The position numbers were made by a program, and so were the translations under genes. A stretch of 64,000 bases of DNA. It comes from Terfezia claveryi (Eukaryota > Ascomycota > Pezizomycetes > Pezizales > Pezizaceae). Numbering within the stretch: the stretch's first letter is position 1; every line of letters starts with the position of its first letter. The notes below the pieces were generated by a model. The model was given only the letters and a program-made list of their open reading frames with translations, did not search any database and was not told the origin of the DNA. This document shows positions 32,656-44,197 of this stretch, in pieces. The stretch is from the NCBI GenBank assembly GCA_015179025.1, contig WHUX01000032.1, positions 310,001 through 374,000 on the forward strand, given 5' to 3'.

Positions 32656-33655
32656 GAATGATGAAAGGAGAGCAGCAATGGGATTTTTTGAAGGCATTTC
32701 GATCCGCACCGGTGACAGGTATGACCTGGGGGGACCTGTTTAGCATAGCACCAAGAGTCAAAGCAGCGTGTGCACATGGAATGGTGGTGGAACGTGAAAG
32801 ACGGAAGATCGCGAAGATATGGGGGACTAGGGTGGCACAAACATTGGTAGTGGGGACAGAAATAATGAAGAAGCAGGATGCTATCCCTGAACCAGAAGGA
32901 GAAGTGGCAAATTTCCACACGTGGGAACGTTGAAGGTATGGGTGCCAGTGGAATTGGCTCAGAAAAAGTTATACAGAGTCTTAATAGATGGAGGAGTGGT
33001 TGTGAATCTGATCCCAATGACAGTAGCAAGCAGGTTGAAGCTGCCATTAACGGCTAATGGTGATCTTAAAATCCGAACGGCAACTGGAGAGGTACTTCAG
33101 ATCGAGTATTATACAGGGTTCGACATACAAATAGCTGGAGTAACAACAACGGTGAGGGCTTATGTGGTACCAGCATAAACTACTTATACATTGTTACTGG
33201 GAAGGAGATGGATGAAGCAAGCGAAAGCAAGAGGAGATTATGAAAAGGGGAGATATACAATTCGAGACTCAGAGGGGAAAGAATGGGAAGTGCCAAGATG
33301 TCCAATTGAACCAGACGAATTGGAAACCGTCAGCACATCAGGTCAATTGTGCTATGTGGAACTCCGAGATAAGAGACGAGAGGAATATGAACTGACAGAA
33401 GAAGAGCTTGAGGATTTCGATGAGTATCATGCAAGTATGGCAGAAAGATATCTTCAACAAGTAATTGAACAGGGATGGACGAGTGATAATGAGAGTATTG
33501 CTGAAACAGACGATACTACAAGGGAAAACTCGACCAGTGAGGAGGAAGAGGTAGATGAGGAAGGACAAGAAACTGGATACGAAGGGGAAGAAGAGAGCGA
33601 GGAGGAAGAACAAGGGGGTGTACGAAGGAGAGAGGGAAAAGTTCAGAGACTGTAG
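32652..33655 (+). pseudogene. gag-pol linker and retropepsin-like protease, interrupted
   Basis: The frame 32652-32933 ends NFHTWER-stop; the next frame begins GTLKVWVPVELAQKKLYRVL, and one extra G in the run near 32921 would join them. The protease core is VLIDGGVVVNLIP (catalytic Asp in DGG) and, after an in-frame TAA at 33176-33178, YTLLLGRRWM. A long acidic tail (EEEEVDEEGQETGYEGEEES) ends at TAG 33653-33655. Retropepsins cut the gag-pol polyprotein. With two interruptions this copy is unlikely to make an active enzyme. Confidence 0.75.
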
Positions 33656-33704
33656 GCAGGGATCGGCCTACCGTCTCTAGAATTCAAGATCCAGGGGAGG
33701 AATA

Positions 33705-36700
33705 GTGGCAGTTACTGAGGTGCTAAGGGAGGTGTCAACCGTCAATAGAAGATGGAGAGTGGTGAAGGAGGATAGTAATAGGAAATGTTTCTGCTGCAGA
33801 TTGTGGAAAAATTGTCATGATATTAAGCCTGTATGTGCAGAAGAGTGTATTTGTGAGTGTCCAGTGGAGCAAGGGGGAGGGACGAGTAAAATAGGGGTAG
33901 AGGAAGTTGAGGATGAGCAAAAAGGGGGGAAGCTGGAGGGGAAGAAGTATGATATTCAGGACTATGGGGAAACTGAAGAGAAGCAGGGAGAAAAGACAAA
34001 TGAGGTAGTAGTAGGGGGAGTAGAACAAGAGCGAACAAAAGAAAGTGAAGGGAAGAAGAGACAGCTAGATAGATATCATCATGAAGAAAGGGAAAATGGG
34101 AATCTGGGAGACAGGTGGTCAGTTTGGGAAGGGGCAAATCAAGAAGGGGAATTGGAATGGAGAAAAGTGGAAGAGGAGAGGAAATTATCGAGGAAACAGA
34201 CAGAAGCCATAACAAAGAAAGCATGGGAGGAAGAGCAACGGCATTGGATATGTCGGAAGTGGGTAGCTAATGGTGATAAAGTGTGGAAGCAAGGAAGGTG
34301 TGGAAGATATGATTGCGGTATATGTAGGAAAATTCGAGTGGATAATGGTGAGCAAGAGGAATTTATCGGACAAGAAGTACAATCTCAGTGGATGATGGAG
34401 TTCCTCAGAATGGTACAATTAACGGAAGGGGAGGAAGTTATTGCAGTAGAGGAGAAAAAGCAGAAGGGGTCGAGGAGGGAAGTAGAAAAGCAACTACTAA
34501 AACAGCAATTAGACCGAGAAAGGATAGAGATGACAACGATTACAAGTGGAAGTATTACTCGGGAAACAGAAGAGGAACAGGCATTTGGAGCAGCGGTAGG
34601 ATTTCCGACGGCGAGGAGACCAGTAGAATATCGAAGAAAACTATATGATGGTGATATGGGGATAGTAGAAGAATGGATAGAGAAGGAAAAGGCAGAGGGG
34701 ATGATCAGGGATTATGAGATGAATATGGAGCAGAAAGAACAAGTAAAAAGGCTGATATACACATGGAGGGATATATTTGTCATCGATCCAGAGAAAATGC
34801 CAGTTACGGATTTGGTGGTACACACGATCCCGACGTATGCAGCCGCTCGACCGGTAAGAGCAAAAGAAATGATCTATACACCAAGGGAAGTGAGATGGCA
34901 GCAAGAGAATATCCCACGACTGATCAAATCGGGGATGATCAGTTATTGTGACAGCCCATGGTCTGCACAAACGAAGCATCCTGTGAAAAAAGACTTGAAT
35001 TTGAGAATGGTAAATGTATTCTGCCCGATCAATAATGCAACAATCAAGTCAAATTACCTAATGAGACGGGTTGAACCGATAGTGAATACGTTATCACAAC
35101 CAAAGTACGCAGAAGGACCTAAGTTTCAGGCAGATGCAGTCAACGGCTATTACGCAATCCCATTATGGAGGCCTCACCGATACAAAACAGCTTTTAGCTG
35201 TTCGATGGGACAATTCTGCTATAATGTGATGGGACAGGGTCTGGCAGGAGGTCCACATTCATATGCAAGACTAAAAGACATCACAATGGGAAGCATCCCG
35301 GAACCATATCCTGAGAAGAGTATCGCCGGAGATCATTCAGAGGAAGGCTAGGCACTAGAGTACTTCATGGATGATGATTATGGAACAGCTATAGGGTTCG
35401 AACAAATGTTCAACCTGCTACATAGTAACTATTTCCCACGGATTGTCTGGGCGAGGCTGACTCTGAAGCCGACGAAAACAATATTCTTTGCAAGGATGCT
35501 TGAATTACTTGGGCATGAGCTGGGACTGCGAGGCCTTCGCCCATCAATAGATAAAGTAGCAAGAATAAGGGATTATCCAGTACCGATGAATGAGGTGGAG
35601 TTGGATGGATTTCTGTTTATGACTACGTTCTTGAAGAGATTTATACCAGGGAGGGCGGAACATGCCAGAATAATGAAAGAGGCAGTAGAAATAACAGTTA
35701 TCAAGGGTGAGGAGGGGAAGAGCAAAAAGAAACATACTAGACAGAAAACTGGCTGGAACTGGGGAAAGAAGCAGCAGGAATCGTTCGACTTCGTTAAGAA
35801 AGCAATAGTGGAGAATGCTTCAATAGGAGGGGATGCTAACAGACAATACCATGTTGCATGCGATGCTTCAAGTACAGGAATAGGAGGAGTGGTGCTACAG
35901 TTCAGAACAAGACCAGTCGGAACAGTAATAACAAAAGAGAATTTCGGAGATGTAGGGATTGTAATGTACATATCGCAGTGGTTGTCAGATGCAGAAACTC
36001 GATATTTGAATACAGAAAGGGAGGGACTAGCTGTACTAAGGTGTCTCGAGGAAGGGAGATGGTTGTTATCGGGGTCACCATATCCAGTGAAAGTATATAC
36101 AGATCATTCAGCGTTACTGAGTATCTTGAGAGGAGATGGAGCGACACATAAAGGCAGAATAACGTCGTGGCTCGTTCGATTATCAGAATATGATGTGGAG
36201 TATCATCATATAAAAGGGCAAGAGAATGGGATTGCAGATGGACTCTCAAGAATGCCGAGGAGAGGTATGAGCACTCCAGGGAAGGGGTTCGAAAGCTGGG
36301 AAGATGTAGCACTGGTATCGGGAGAAGAGGATAGAGGCAGGAAGGTAGAGGGGGTCAAAGAAGATTCATGGGAAAAATGGAGGAAGGAAGACTGGTACAA
36401 GCATATTATTGAGTATAAAACAACAGGAAGAATAGAAGGGTTGGAGAATGATAAGATAATGAGAAAGACAAAATTACAAGTAGGGAGGTATATCCTGGTG
36501 GAAAAGTGCGACGATACTGGAGGAATGTTATTGTGGAAAGAGAAGTCAGGGAAAGTAGCGAGGTGTATCACAGAGGAGGAAGTGAGTAACATATTGAAGC
36601 GGTATCACGACTGTCATGGACATTTCTCAGGAGGGATTATGATGAGGAATATGGAAGGGAGATACTACTGGCCATCAAGATATAGAGATATCTACAGTTA

Positions 36701-37817
36701 CACAGCGGAATGCGACTCATGCCAAAGGTTCGGACCATTGAGACCATCGAAGGAATTAAAGCCGATATTTAACCTACAACCAATGGATATGGTGGGAATG
36801 GATTACATTGGTCCAATTAACTCTGCAGGAAGGTCGACAGGAAGTAAGTATGTGTTGATTGTGGTGGATTATTTCTCGAGATTTTTGTTCGCAGAGGCGG
36901 TAAAAGCAGCGGACGGAGAATCAGTATTGCAGGTGCTTGCATGGATTGCAGTGATTATGGGGTGGCCGAGGGCAGTATATTGTGATAATGCAAGCTACTT
37001 TGTCAAAGGGCGGGTACCAGGAGAGTTGAAAGCAAAGGGAGTTCTATTATTCCCAGCACCGATCACGAACCCATCATCAGTGGGATTGGCAGAAAGGTAT
37101 GTCCAAATGGTTCTGATGGGACTGCGAACTATACTGCATGGTGAAGGGAAACCCTTATGTGAGTGGGACACATATCTGGCTGCAGTGGTATTCTCAATCA
37201 ATACGAGGGTTATACGAGTTCACGGATATACACCAGCACAACTATTTATGGGATTCAATCCTCGGGCAACAATAGAGGATCTCACAGCGAGAGAATGTAT
37301 GGCAGAACCGGTATTGAGAGAGCATGCAGATGATTGGATGAATGAACAAAAAAAGGAATCATGGGTTCAGGAAGATAATTTGGTAGATAGAAGTGATGGA
37401 AACTATGGATAGCATTGGTGGGTAAATATGGCACAAATAGAAGAGATGAGGGAGCACGCTAGAGAGCGAGTCCTGGTGGAACAGGAGAGAATGGTGGAAC
37501 GAGACAAAGAACGGAAGAAGGGTTGTGAACCACAAGAAGAAGATTTGGTATTATTGAGGAGATTCGCAGTAGATAAAGATAAGGGAAAGAAACTGGAGAC
37601 TAGGTGGGAAGGCCCATATCAGGTGAAGAGGGTGGGATTCTCAGGGGTATCGGTAGTGTTGGGAGATATTGTGACGGGAAAGCTAAAAGGAAGATATTCT
37701 TTTGATGCAGTAAAACTATACACAGTGAAGGAAAGGGATAAAGGGGAAAGGGTACCAATTGGTGAAGCACAGTGGTTGAGAAGGGACGCTCGACGAGAGT
37801 GTAATCTGGTGGGCTGA
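33705..37817 (+). pseudogene. Reverse transcriptase, RNase H and integrase, two in-frame stops
   Basis: One frame is interrupted by TAG at 35349-35351 and 37410-37412. A charged linker with a Cys-rich patch (CFCCRLWKNC) comes first. The RT has FQADAVNGYYAIPL and the active site YFMDDDYG directly after the first stop. RNase H shows HVACDASSTGIGG, NTEREGLAVL, VYTDHSALL and GIADGLSR. Integrase shows the HHCC finger (RYHDCHGHFSGG..ECDSCQR), then the three catalytic acids in VGMDYIGP, VYCDNASYF and GLAERYVQ, and after the second stop a GPY-type motif (LETRWEGPYQV). All catalytic residues are present, so decay is recent. Both stops could come from TGG by G to A (CpA to TpA on the other strand), a context favoured by RIP. 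Confidence 0.88.
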
Positions 37818-38025
37818 AAAAGTGGTGTTGTATGCTGCTTCGTGTGGTTGCGTACTGTGGGCTTCATTGTCTGTTTTGTTCCTTGTGTTGTTGACTGCTG
37901 GTGATGGGATTGCTGAATTTTGTTTTCTACTGATTGCTCGTTGATGTTGGCGCAGTATATAGACGTGTGGCTGAGCTGAGGTTGAATACGCGGGGCGTAT
38001 TATAAAAAGACTGTGGGGGTGAGTC

Positions 38026-38178
38026 TGTGGAGCAGGAATCGGTAATAGCTAAAATTACCCAATGAAGTAACGCGAGCTAGACTTTCATGTATATAGCTAG
38101 ATTGGCTCGACCTTATGTCGATCACAGAACCTTCATCTCACGGTCACAGAAATAGATACCTGGCTCTTCTCTCCCACA
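38026..38178 (+). repeat. 3' LTR (153 bp)
   Basis: Identical by eye to the 5' LTR. It ends CCACA and is followed by CTAT, matching the four bases before the 5' LTR. Confidence 0.93.
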
Positions 38179-38433
38179 CTATCCAAGGCACGAGGGTTAT
38201 CCCATGCTCATGGCGGTTCATGCCGGGCCCGGTGGAAGTGGGTCTGTTTTGTTATATATATATATTTATAATTCTGAGCCGGCAATGGCGGAACATTGTA
38301 ACTGTGACATAGGGCTGGTCCAGCAGCAGCACAAACGGCACACTTTTTGCCGACGTCCGAGCCTGGTATCGATGTTGAGGGCGACGTCAATTCTGAGTTT
38401 TCAGATCTAAGAATTCTGAGCTGGAGTACACAA

Positions 38434-40468
38434 ATGGCTGGAATCAAGAAGGAAATTGGAAAACGGTCAGACCATGGGGTTGAAAGAGGGGATATTGACC
38501 TTTGGACACCGCTGGAGACGAAGACCCCGTATGCAATTAAGCAGCTGCTCGAAGATGGAGAAAAGTGGTCATGTTTGCGCCTAATGACCAGGAAAACCCA
38601 TTTAATTGGTCTTTGGTGAGTAATTCTGGTGCTGAGGACCAAATATCAATATATACAGTATATACTGATGGATTTATTCTAGAAAATGAAAACCTGGATT
38701 ACTATCCTCGGCATATTCCAAGTGTCGAACAGTACATTCGCATCCTCAATGCCTAGCGGGGCAACTAGCGAAATTGCCGACGAATTTGGACTCCAAATGG
38801 GCTCTCCTGTGTTCACATTACCGATTTCCATGTTTATTGCGGGGTATATCTTTGGCCCACTCTTTCTCTCGCCGTTGAGTGAGTTTTACGGTAGGAAATA
38901 TTTGAGTATATACCCGGTGATTTGGTATAATATTTGGACTCTGGCATGTGCTGTTGCACCGAATATGCCTGCATTATTGGTATTTCGGTTTCTGAGTGGG
39001 TTAGGTGCCAGTGCGCCATTGAGTGTTACGGGGGGAATGTATGCGGATATTTGGAAGGATCCGGTTGTGAGAGGAAGATGTGAGTTCATACTCGCTGGGT
39101 TTGTAGAGAGGACTGTACTGAATTTTGGAATGTTACAACATAGGCATTGCTATATTCTGCGCAGCAACTATGGTTGGCCCAGTCGTTTCACCCATCATCA
39201 GCGGCTTCGTCTCGGTTTCATACTTGACCTGGAAGTTCTGCTTCTGGATTTTACTCATTGTCGGAGTGGCCACGCTGATTCCGCAAATTTTTTGGCTGCC
39301 AGAAACGTTCGGCCCAATTTTGCTTATAGATAAAGCGAAGCGGTTGAGGGCCGAGACTGGGGATGATTCCTTTGTTGCGCCGGCCGAATTGGAAGATCGG
39401 TCTGTGGGGAAGATGTTGAAGCTTACACTCACCCGGCCGCTGGAGATGTTATTCACAGAAGCAATTGTGGCGGCTATAAGTTTGTATCTTGCGTTTGTAT
39501 ATGGGACCTTTTACATGACCTTCCAGAGCTATCCCATCATATTCCAAGGTGAGGCCCATCTCTTTAGCTTGATTCTCTACATTGCCCGAGTCGTCAACTA
39601 ACCATTGTTCAGGTGTCTACGGTTTCTCCCCGGGCATCGCGGGGCTAGCATTCCTTCCAATATGTATCGGCTCCAGCATCGCTTGTCTCGCTGTGATCCT
39701 CTGGGACGAATACCTTCTCCGCCGTAGTCGGACCTCCAACTCTGGCCCCTTCTCCGGCGAATACCGGCGCCTCCCACTCGCAGCCATGGGCGGGCTAACA
39801 TACATTATCGGCCTCTTCTGGCTCGGCTGGACCGGAAGCATCAACATCCTTTGGATCATTCCAATGCTTTCAGGGATTATGTTCGGCCTAGGCCTCTCCC
39901 TAGTGTTTATGACTTGTCTGAATTATATCACGGACGCGTATACAGTGTACGCCGCAAGTGCGTTAGCGGCGAGTAGTATGAGTCGGAGTGTATTTGGCGC
40001 GGCGTTGCCCGTGGCGGCGAGGAGGATGTATGCGAGTCTGGGGGTTGGGTGGGCGACAAGCTGTATGGGATTTGTGGCAATTGTGTTGGGGTGTGTGCCG
40101 TTTATTTTAATGAAGTATGGTAGGTTGATATACATACTTTATTATCTACCGACTTTGACTAATGCATCAATCTAGGCCAGCAAATCCGGGATAGCTCAAA
40201 GTTCTGCATGTACCTAAAATCCCTCGAGACGAAAGAACTCCTGGAGGAGGAAGCTCGCGTGGCGAGTATGGCTGCGTCAAAGGCGGCGAGTAGAGCTGTA
40301 TCGAGAGCACCTTCGCTAAGAACCCATGATGAAGAGAGCGGGCTTGGGGCCACAACAATTCCATTTTCTGAAGCACCGACGGTTTCAGGCTCGGGGCTGG
40401 AGGATACCGGTAGTGAGGTCCATACCCATGAAGAAATAGTGGAGTCAATTGCGAAGGAGATTAAATGA
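38434..40468 (+). CDS. MFS multidrug transporter (DHA1-like), one frame break
   Basis: Five exons: 38434-38615, 38683-39079, 39144-39548, 39613-40119 and 40176-40468. Introns of 56-67 bp (GTGAGT, GTGAGT, GTGAGG, GTAGGT donors) all splice in frame. The N-terminal cytosolic part has APNDQENPFNWSL, the usual DHA1 lead-in. Motif A is SPLSEFYGRKYLSIYP. About 12 hydrophobic helices follow, with LPETFGPILLIDKAKRLR in the central loop and a Ser/Ala-rich C-terminal tail. Such pumps export drugs, polyamines or toxins by proton antiport at the plasma membrane. The N-terminal MAGIKK..EDGEK joins the rest only if one A is added to the run at 38561-38564; otherwise the start would be ATG 38571. The retrotransposon 3' LTR ends 255 bp before the ATG, so the promoter may be altered. 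Confidence 0.85.
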
Positions 40469-41413
40469 AAATACTTCAAAAGGGGCGGGGGTACTGTCAT
40501 TTTTTTTTTTTTTTTTTTTGGGGGGGGGCTCAAAGATACCCGGTTTTTGTTTTTAATTTTTGATTTTTTATATATATTTTCTTCGGCAGTGGAATTATGG
40601 AATCGGATAATACATATTGGGGAATCAATAACAAGAGGTGTTAGACGGGAAATGCAAATAAAGTTATAAGGACAAAAAGAAAAAGAAATGTTCAAAGTGG
40701 GTTTCTTCATGTCGATATATATATATATATATTTTCTATACAGCTATGGCGTTTTATTTCATTTCATTTCTTTTCTTTTTTTTTTTTTTTTTTTTTTTCT
40801 TCTTTTCTTTTATTCTTTATTTCTCTCAGCCCATTAATTGGTTTTTACCCCAAAATCTTTTCCTTTTTCTGTTCTCTTGGTTGATGTAAGAAAAAAAAAA
40901 AAAGGTCAAATTCTAACGAAATTATGTTGGGGGGGGGGGGGAAAGAAAAAAAAAGTTAACTTGCGTAATATAAAAAATAATAAAAAATGCCCTCTTGTAT
41001 TCGATATGCAAAATTAGTAAATGAAAGAAGAATTATATATGTACTGTCAGCGTAAATGCATCTCTGCGATCAAGCTGTGCTACCCAAACACAAAGCATTA
41101 CCCTGAATCCAGGCATATTCACACCTACGAGGCTAAGAGAACACGTGCATGGCTAGTCTTGTGATAACGTATTGCTTACAATTTACAAGCGACACTACAC
41201 AAAATGGTTATACTAATACAGCTGATTTTAACGGTAAACTGATGATATAGTACATAGATGAGCGAGCTTCAGGGCGTAGCCAATGAACAAAATACTAAAT
41301 CTAAAAAATCTAAAACAGATAATTGCTCTCCATGGTATCGTATCAGGCCATTCACAGAGACTGCCACCTATTCACCATCAAGCATGTAGCACAGTGAACC
41401 CTGGCATCCTCTC
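40469..41413. other. AT-rich intergenic between convergent genes
   Basis: Contains a T run followed by a G run (about 40500-40528), TA repeats (about 40717-40732), further long T and A runs (40769-40798, 40890-40903) and a G run near 40928. This is the terminator region shared by the MFS gene (+) and the chromodomain gene (-). No gene. Confidence 0.65.
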
Positions 41414-43639
41414 CTAACCTCCTCTCAAGCGGTTCCTCTCAAACTCCTGCACCAAACTCTTGCTCCCCTTCAGATTCCCTATTGGCTCCCACGTACACTG
41501 GTCCACCGGGTACCCTCCCATTTCACAAGATACAACTTCTCCCCCTGATCCCTCTTGAACCCCAATATCTTCTCCACGGTATAATCCTCCTGGTCGACAA
41601 AGTCCTCATAGTCTCCGGGGTTAAAGCCAGGATGGATACCGACCATCTTAATTTCCTCGACCGACGATGCCGACCAAGAAGAAATAGATTTTCCTTTTAT
41701 AGACGATGCTTTGCTGGACGATGAATTGGGCTTTGTGTTGCCATTAAGGGTTGGAAGAGGTGGTAATATGGGCTTGGCAGTTGGGGTGTATATTTGGATG
41801 ATGCTGGGGTTTTAGTTTGAGCGGAAGTTTTAGTGCTACTGCCGTAGAATGAACCTGCATTTAGTGGGGCGAAGGACATCTTGCTTGGTACGGAGAAGAA
41901 TTGTTTGATTGGTGTAACTACTGTTCTCGATGGTAGTGTTTTTGAAGATGGAAGCTTGCACACGATTGTGGTGGAAGGGAGATCCAATTTGTCTCCACTG
42001 ACTGCTCTATGTTTCTCCGGGGCTTGAACATTCGAGGTGCTCTTCGAGGATGATGATGTATCCTTCGTAGAAGTGAAAGAAGCAATCGAGGAGGAACCTG
42101 AGGTATGTGATAAGATACCAGCGTAAGGTGATGAAGGAGGGAGTTGTGGGGTGAGGGCAGAGTCTTTCAGTTGCTTTCCCACTGCTATAATCTTCTCAGG
42201 ACTCTCGAACCGCTTTAGCATCGATGTTATAGGAAGTTGGTGAGGTTTTCTCGGGCTGAAGACGAGAGAGCCTTGGCATTCGGGGGGGCAAGCTTCACTC
42301 TCGACGGAGAGAAGGGGAGAGAAGATTTCTTCTGGGAGGAGTGATTCTTGTTCAGTGTTTGGGGGTCTTCCGTTTTAATGAGAAATTGTGGCCGGGGCTT
42401 GAATGCACTGGGGCGTCAATTGGGGAGTCGATTTCATCCTCATCTTCCGTTTGGGAGGAATGGATAGCGGGTTTCATGAGGATGGTTTGTGGACGGTCGT
42501 TTGTCACAGGCATGGGAGTCTCCTCACGAGAAGGTATAGTTGCAAGCTGTGCGGCAAGTTCATCTTCGTACGTGGTTTGCGTCTCTCCGGCTTCTTCAAC
42601 ATACCTTTCCTCCTCCTCAACCCCTCCTCGATGCAGCATTTTCTCTGCTTTATCAATAGGCAATTCCCGATGCCAAAACTCGGAATAACTCCGCTCATCA
42701 CCACGTTCCACTGACGACGCTCCATCCAGCGGCGTATCCACATCTGTGATTTTTGTCCGTATCCTTGGTCTTCCCCGAGGTCTCACTGCTTTATACCCAG
42801 GCGAGCTTGTTCTTGATTTCGGTGGCCGCCCTCTTTTCCTGGCACCAGCTCGTTCTCCCAATCTCATCTGCATTCGCATCCCTCTTTGCTCTGGTGCCAA
42901 TCTCGCTTTTGCCTGCTTCTGTTCTGGTAACCAATCTCGTTCGTATGCAAACGTCCGCCACTTGGTGCACCCCCGGGGTAATCTGGGTCGTCATCGTATA
43001 TCGTTTCGGGATTTCGGTTATCCTTAAAGTAGTCGTTTTCTAGCTTTTCGAGATCATCTTCGGAAATATATTCGTAGATTGAAGAAACGGGGACCTAGAA
43101 ACAAGCCGAACGTGACGTAAGAAAAAAGTTCGCCAACTGTCAACTAGAGTGAGGAGGACGAGTACTTCTGCTGTATGCCCATCCCTCCATGTTATCTGAT
43201 ATACCACCCTCCCAGCTGGTGCAGTTATGCGTGCTACTGATTGCACGGTAAACTCCTGGGGTTAAAGAAGAATTCTTCTTCCGGATCCACTACTTATGGA
43301 CACAGCCCTTGTAAGCAATAAGATCCGGCATTTCATAGATCTTCCACTAGGTACCTTGTCTCGTAACAATCTCAACGGCCTGGAGCATCCACCGTTTCTT
43401 GGCTTAGGAGGTGGGGGTGGGTTGATTGTGAAACTTGTGAGACGTGTTATCGAGGGCACGCGCTCTCCATGCCCCGCCGGAGCCGGAGGTATGCATGATT
43501 CCGGAGGATTCAAGACTAGAATTTGCTGAGTTGATATGGGATTCCTCAGTTGGGAGGCGCTGGGTTTGAAAAAATCGGAAATTTTTGACGTGTTTGATGA
43601 TGCTTTGGTGGTGGTGGTGGTGGCATCAACAAGGGGCAT
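41414..43639 (-). CDS. AT-hook and C-terminal chromodomain protein, several frame breaks
   Basis: Reads from ATG 43639 on the minus strand. The N-terminus has TSKISDFFKPS, a PIP-box-like motif. After an intron, EFTVQSVARITAPAGRVVYQ and ITWRDGHTAEV join (second intron) to PVSSIYEYISEDDLEKLENDYF. Then come KWRTFAYERDWLPEQ and two AT-hooks (RKRGRPPKS and RPRGRPRIR). A long Ser/Pro/Glu-rich middle ends in a chromodomain: DYTVEKILGFKRDQGEKLYLVKWEG + YPVDQCTWEP, with the Tyr/Trp/Tyr cage residues that bind methyl-lysine. The stop is at 41414. Continuity needs single-base corrections in runs at about 42970-42974, 41783-41786 and 41513-41515, and possibly 42361-42365. It probably tethers to AT-rich, methylated-histone chromatin. 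Confidence 0.75.
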
Positions 43640-44197
43640 TTTGGGGCATTGGATTGGGGATGATATGTATCCCAGGATCCATCACAGATGACAGTAGAAA
43701 TGCCTTGGCACTGAAAAAGCATTCAGAAAAAGTAATTCATATCAACCTATAATAAAAGTCTAAAGAATAATAAATCAATATATTAAAAAATTCAAAACTT
43801 ACTATATAGATTAAATAATATTGCTATTTATTTAGCAAACAATTATCTAAAATATAAATTATATATAATAGATTGGTTTTTGATTTATATATATATATAC
43901 TTTGATTCCATTATAGTATTTTAAGTAGTTATAAGACTCTTTTTTATATCATTTAAGTATTATAAATGTTTTAACATTATAAACCTCTTATAAAAAATAT
44001 CTACTGTACTTAATAGATTTAGTAGCTTTTTGCTACCTCGGCACCATGTTCTGCCAAGCCCCGCCACCGCCACGCCTTTTGAGCCTCCCAAACTAACAAA
44101 TTTCGTCACATTCGCAATTCTCTTCACAATTGATTCCAACTACACATCCGCAACCATCGAATCGGCCCCGCAAGTAGACGGCAAGATCACAGCTATA
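43640..44197. promoter_or_regulatory. Divergent AT-rich promoter region
   Basis: A ~560-bp spacer between the chromodomain gene (-) and PAM17 (+). The part 43730-44030 is extremely AT-rich with TATATATA tracts. It must contain both promoters. No individual site can be assigned. Confidence 0.5.

Larger units (their letters stand above)
30390..38178 (+). mobile_element. Full-length Ty3/gypsy LTR retrotransposon with broken pol
   Basis: Bounded by two identical 153-bp LTRs (TGTGG..CCACA) and by a 4-bp direct repeat CTAT outside each LTR (30386-30389 and 38179-38182). Internal order is leader with tandem repeats, gag, protease, reverse transcriptase, RNase H, integrase, which is the Ty3/gypsy order. 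A primer-binding-site candidate (TGGCGACCACACC) starts two bases after the 5' LTR at 30545. A G-rich purine tract lies just before the 3' LTR (about 38003-38022). The coding strand is strongly purine rich. Three in-frame stops and at least two frame shifts interrupt the coding region, although identical LTRs imply recent insertion. Confidence 0.93.

Noticed and set aside
32211..33047. Long minus-strand ORF (278 aa) and other antisense ORFs across the retrotransposon
   Set aside because: The coding strand is so purine-rich that stops are rare on the complement. The translated products are low complexity (S, L, P, F runs) and lie opposite gag and pol.
40495..40530. T run followed by a G run as a telomere-like or structural element
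   Set aside because: Simple homopolymers in a 3' intergenic region; more likely low-complexity DNA or assembly noise.
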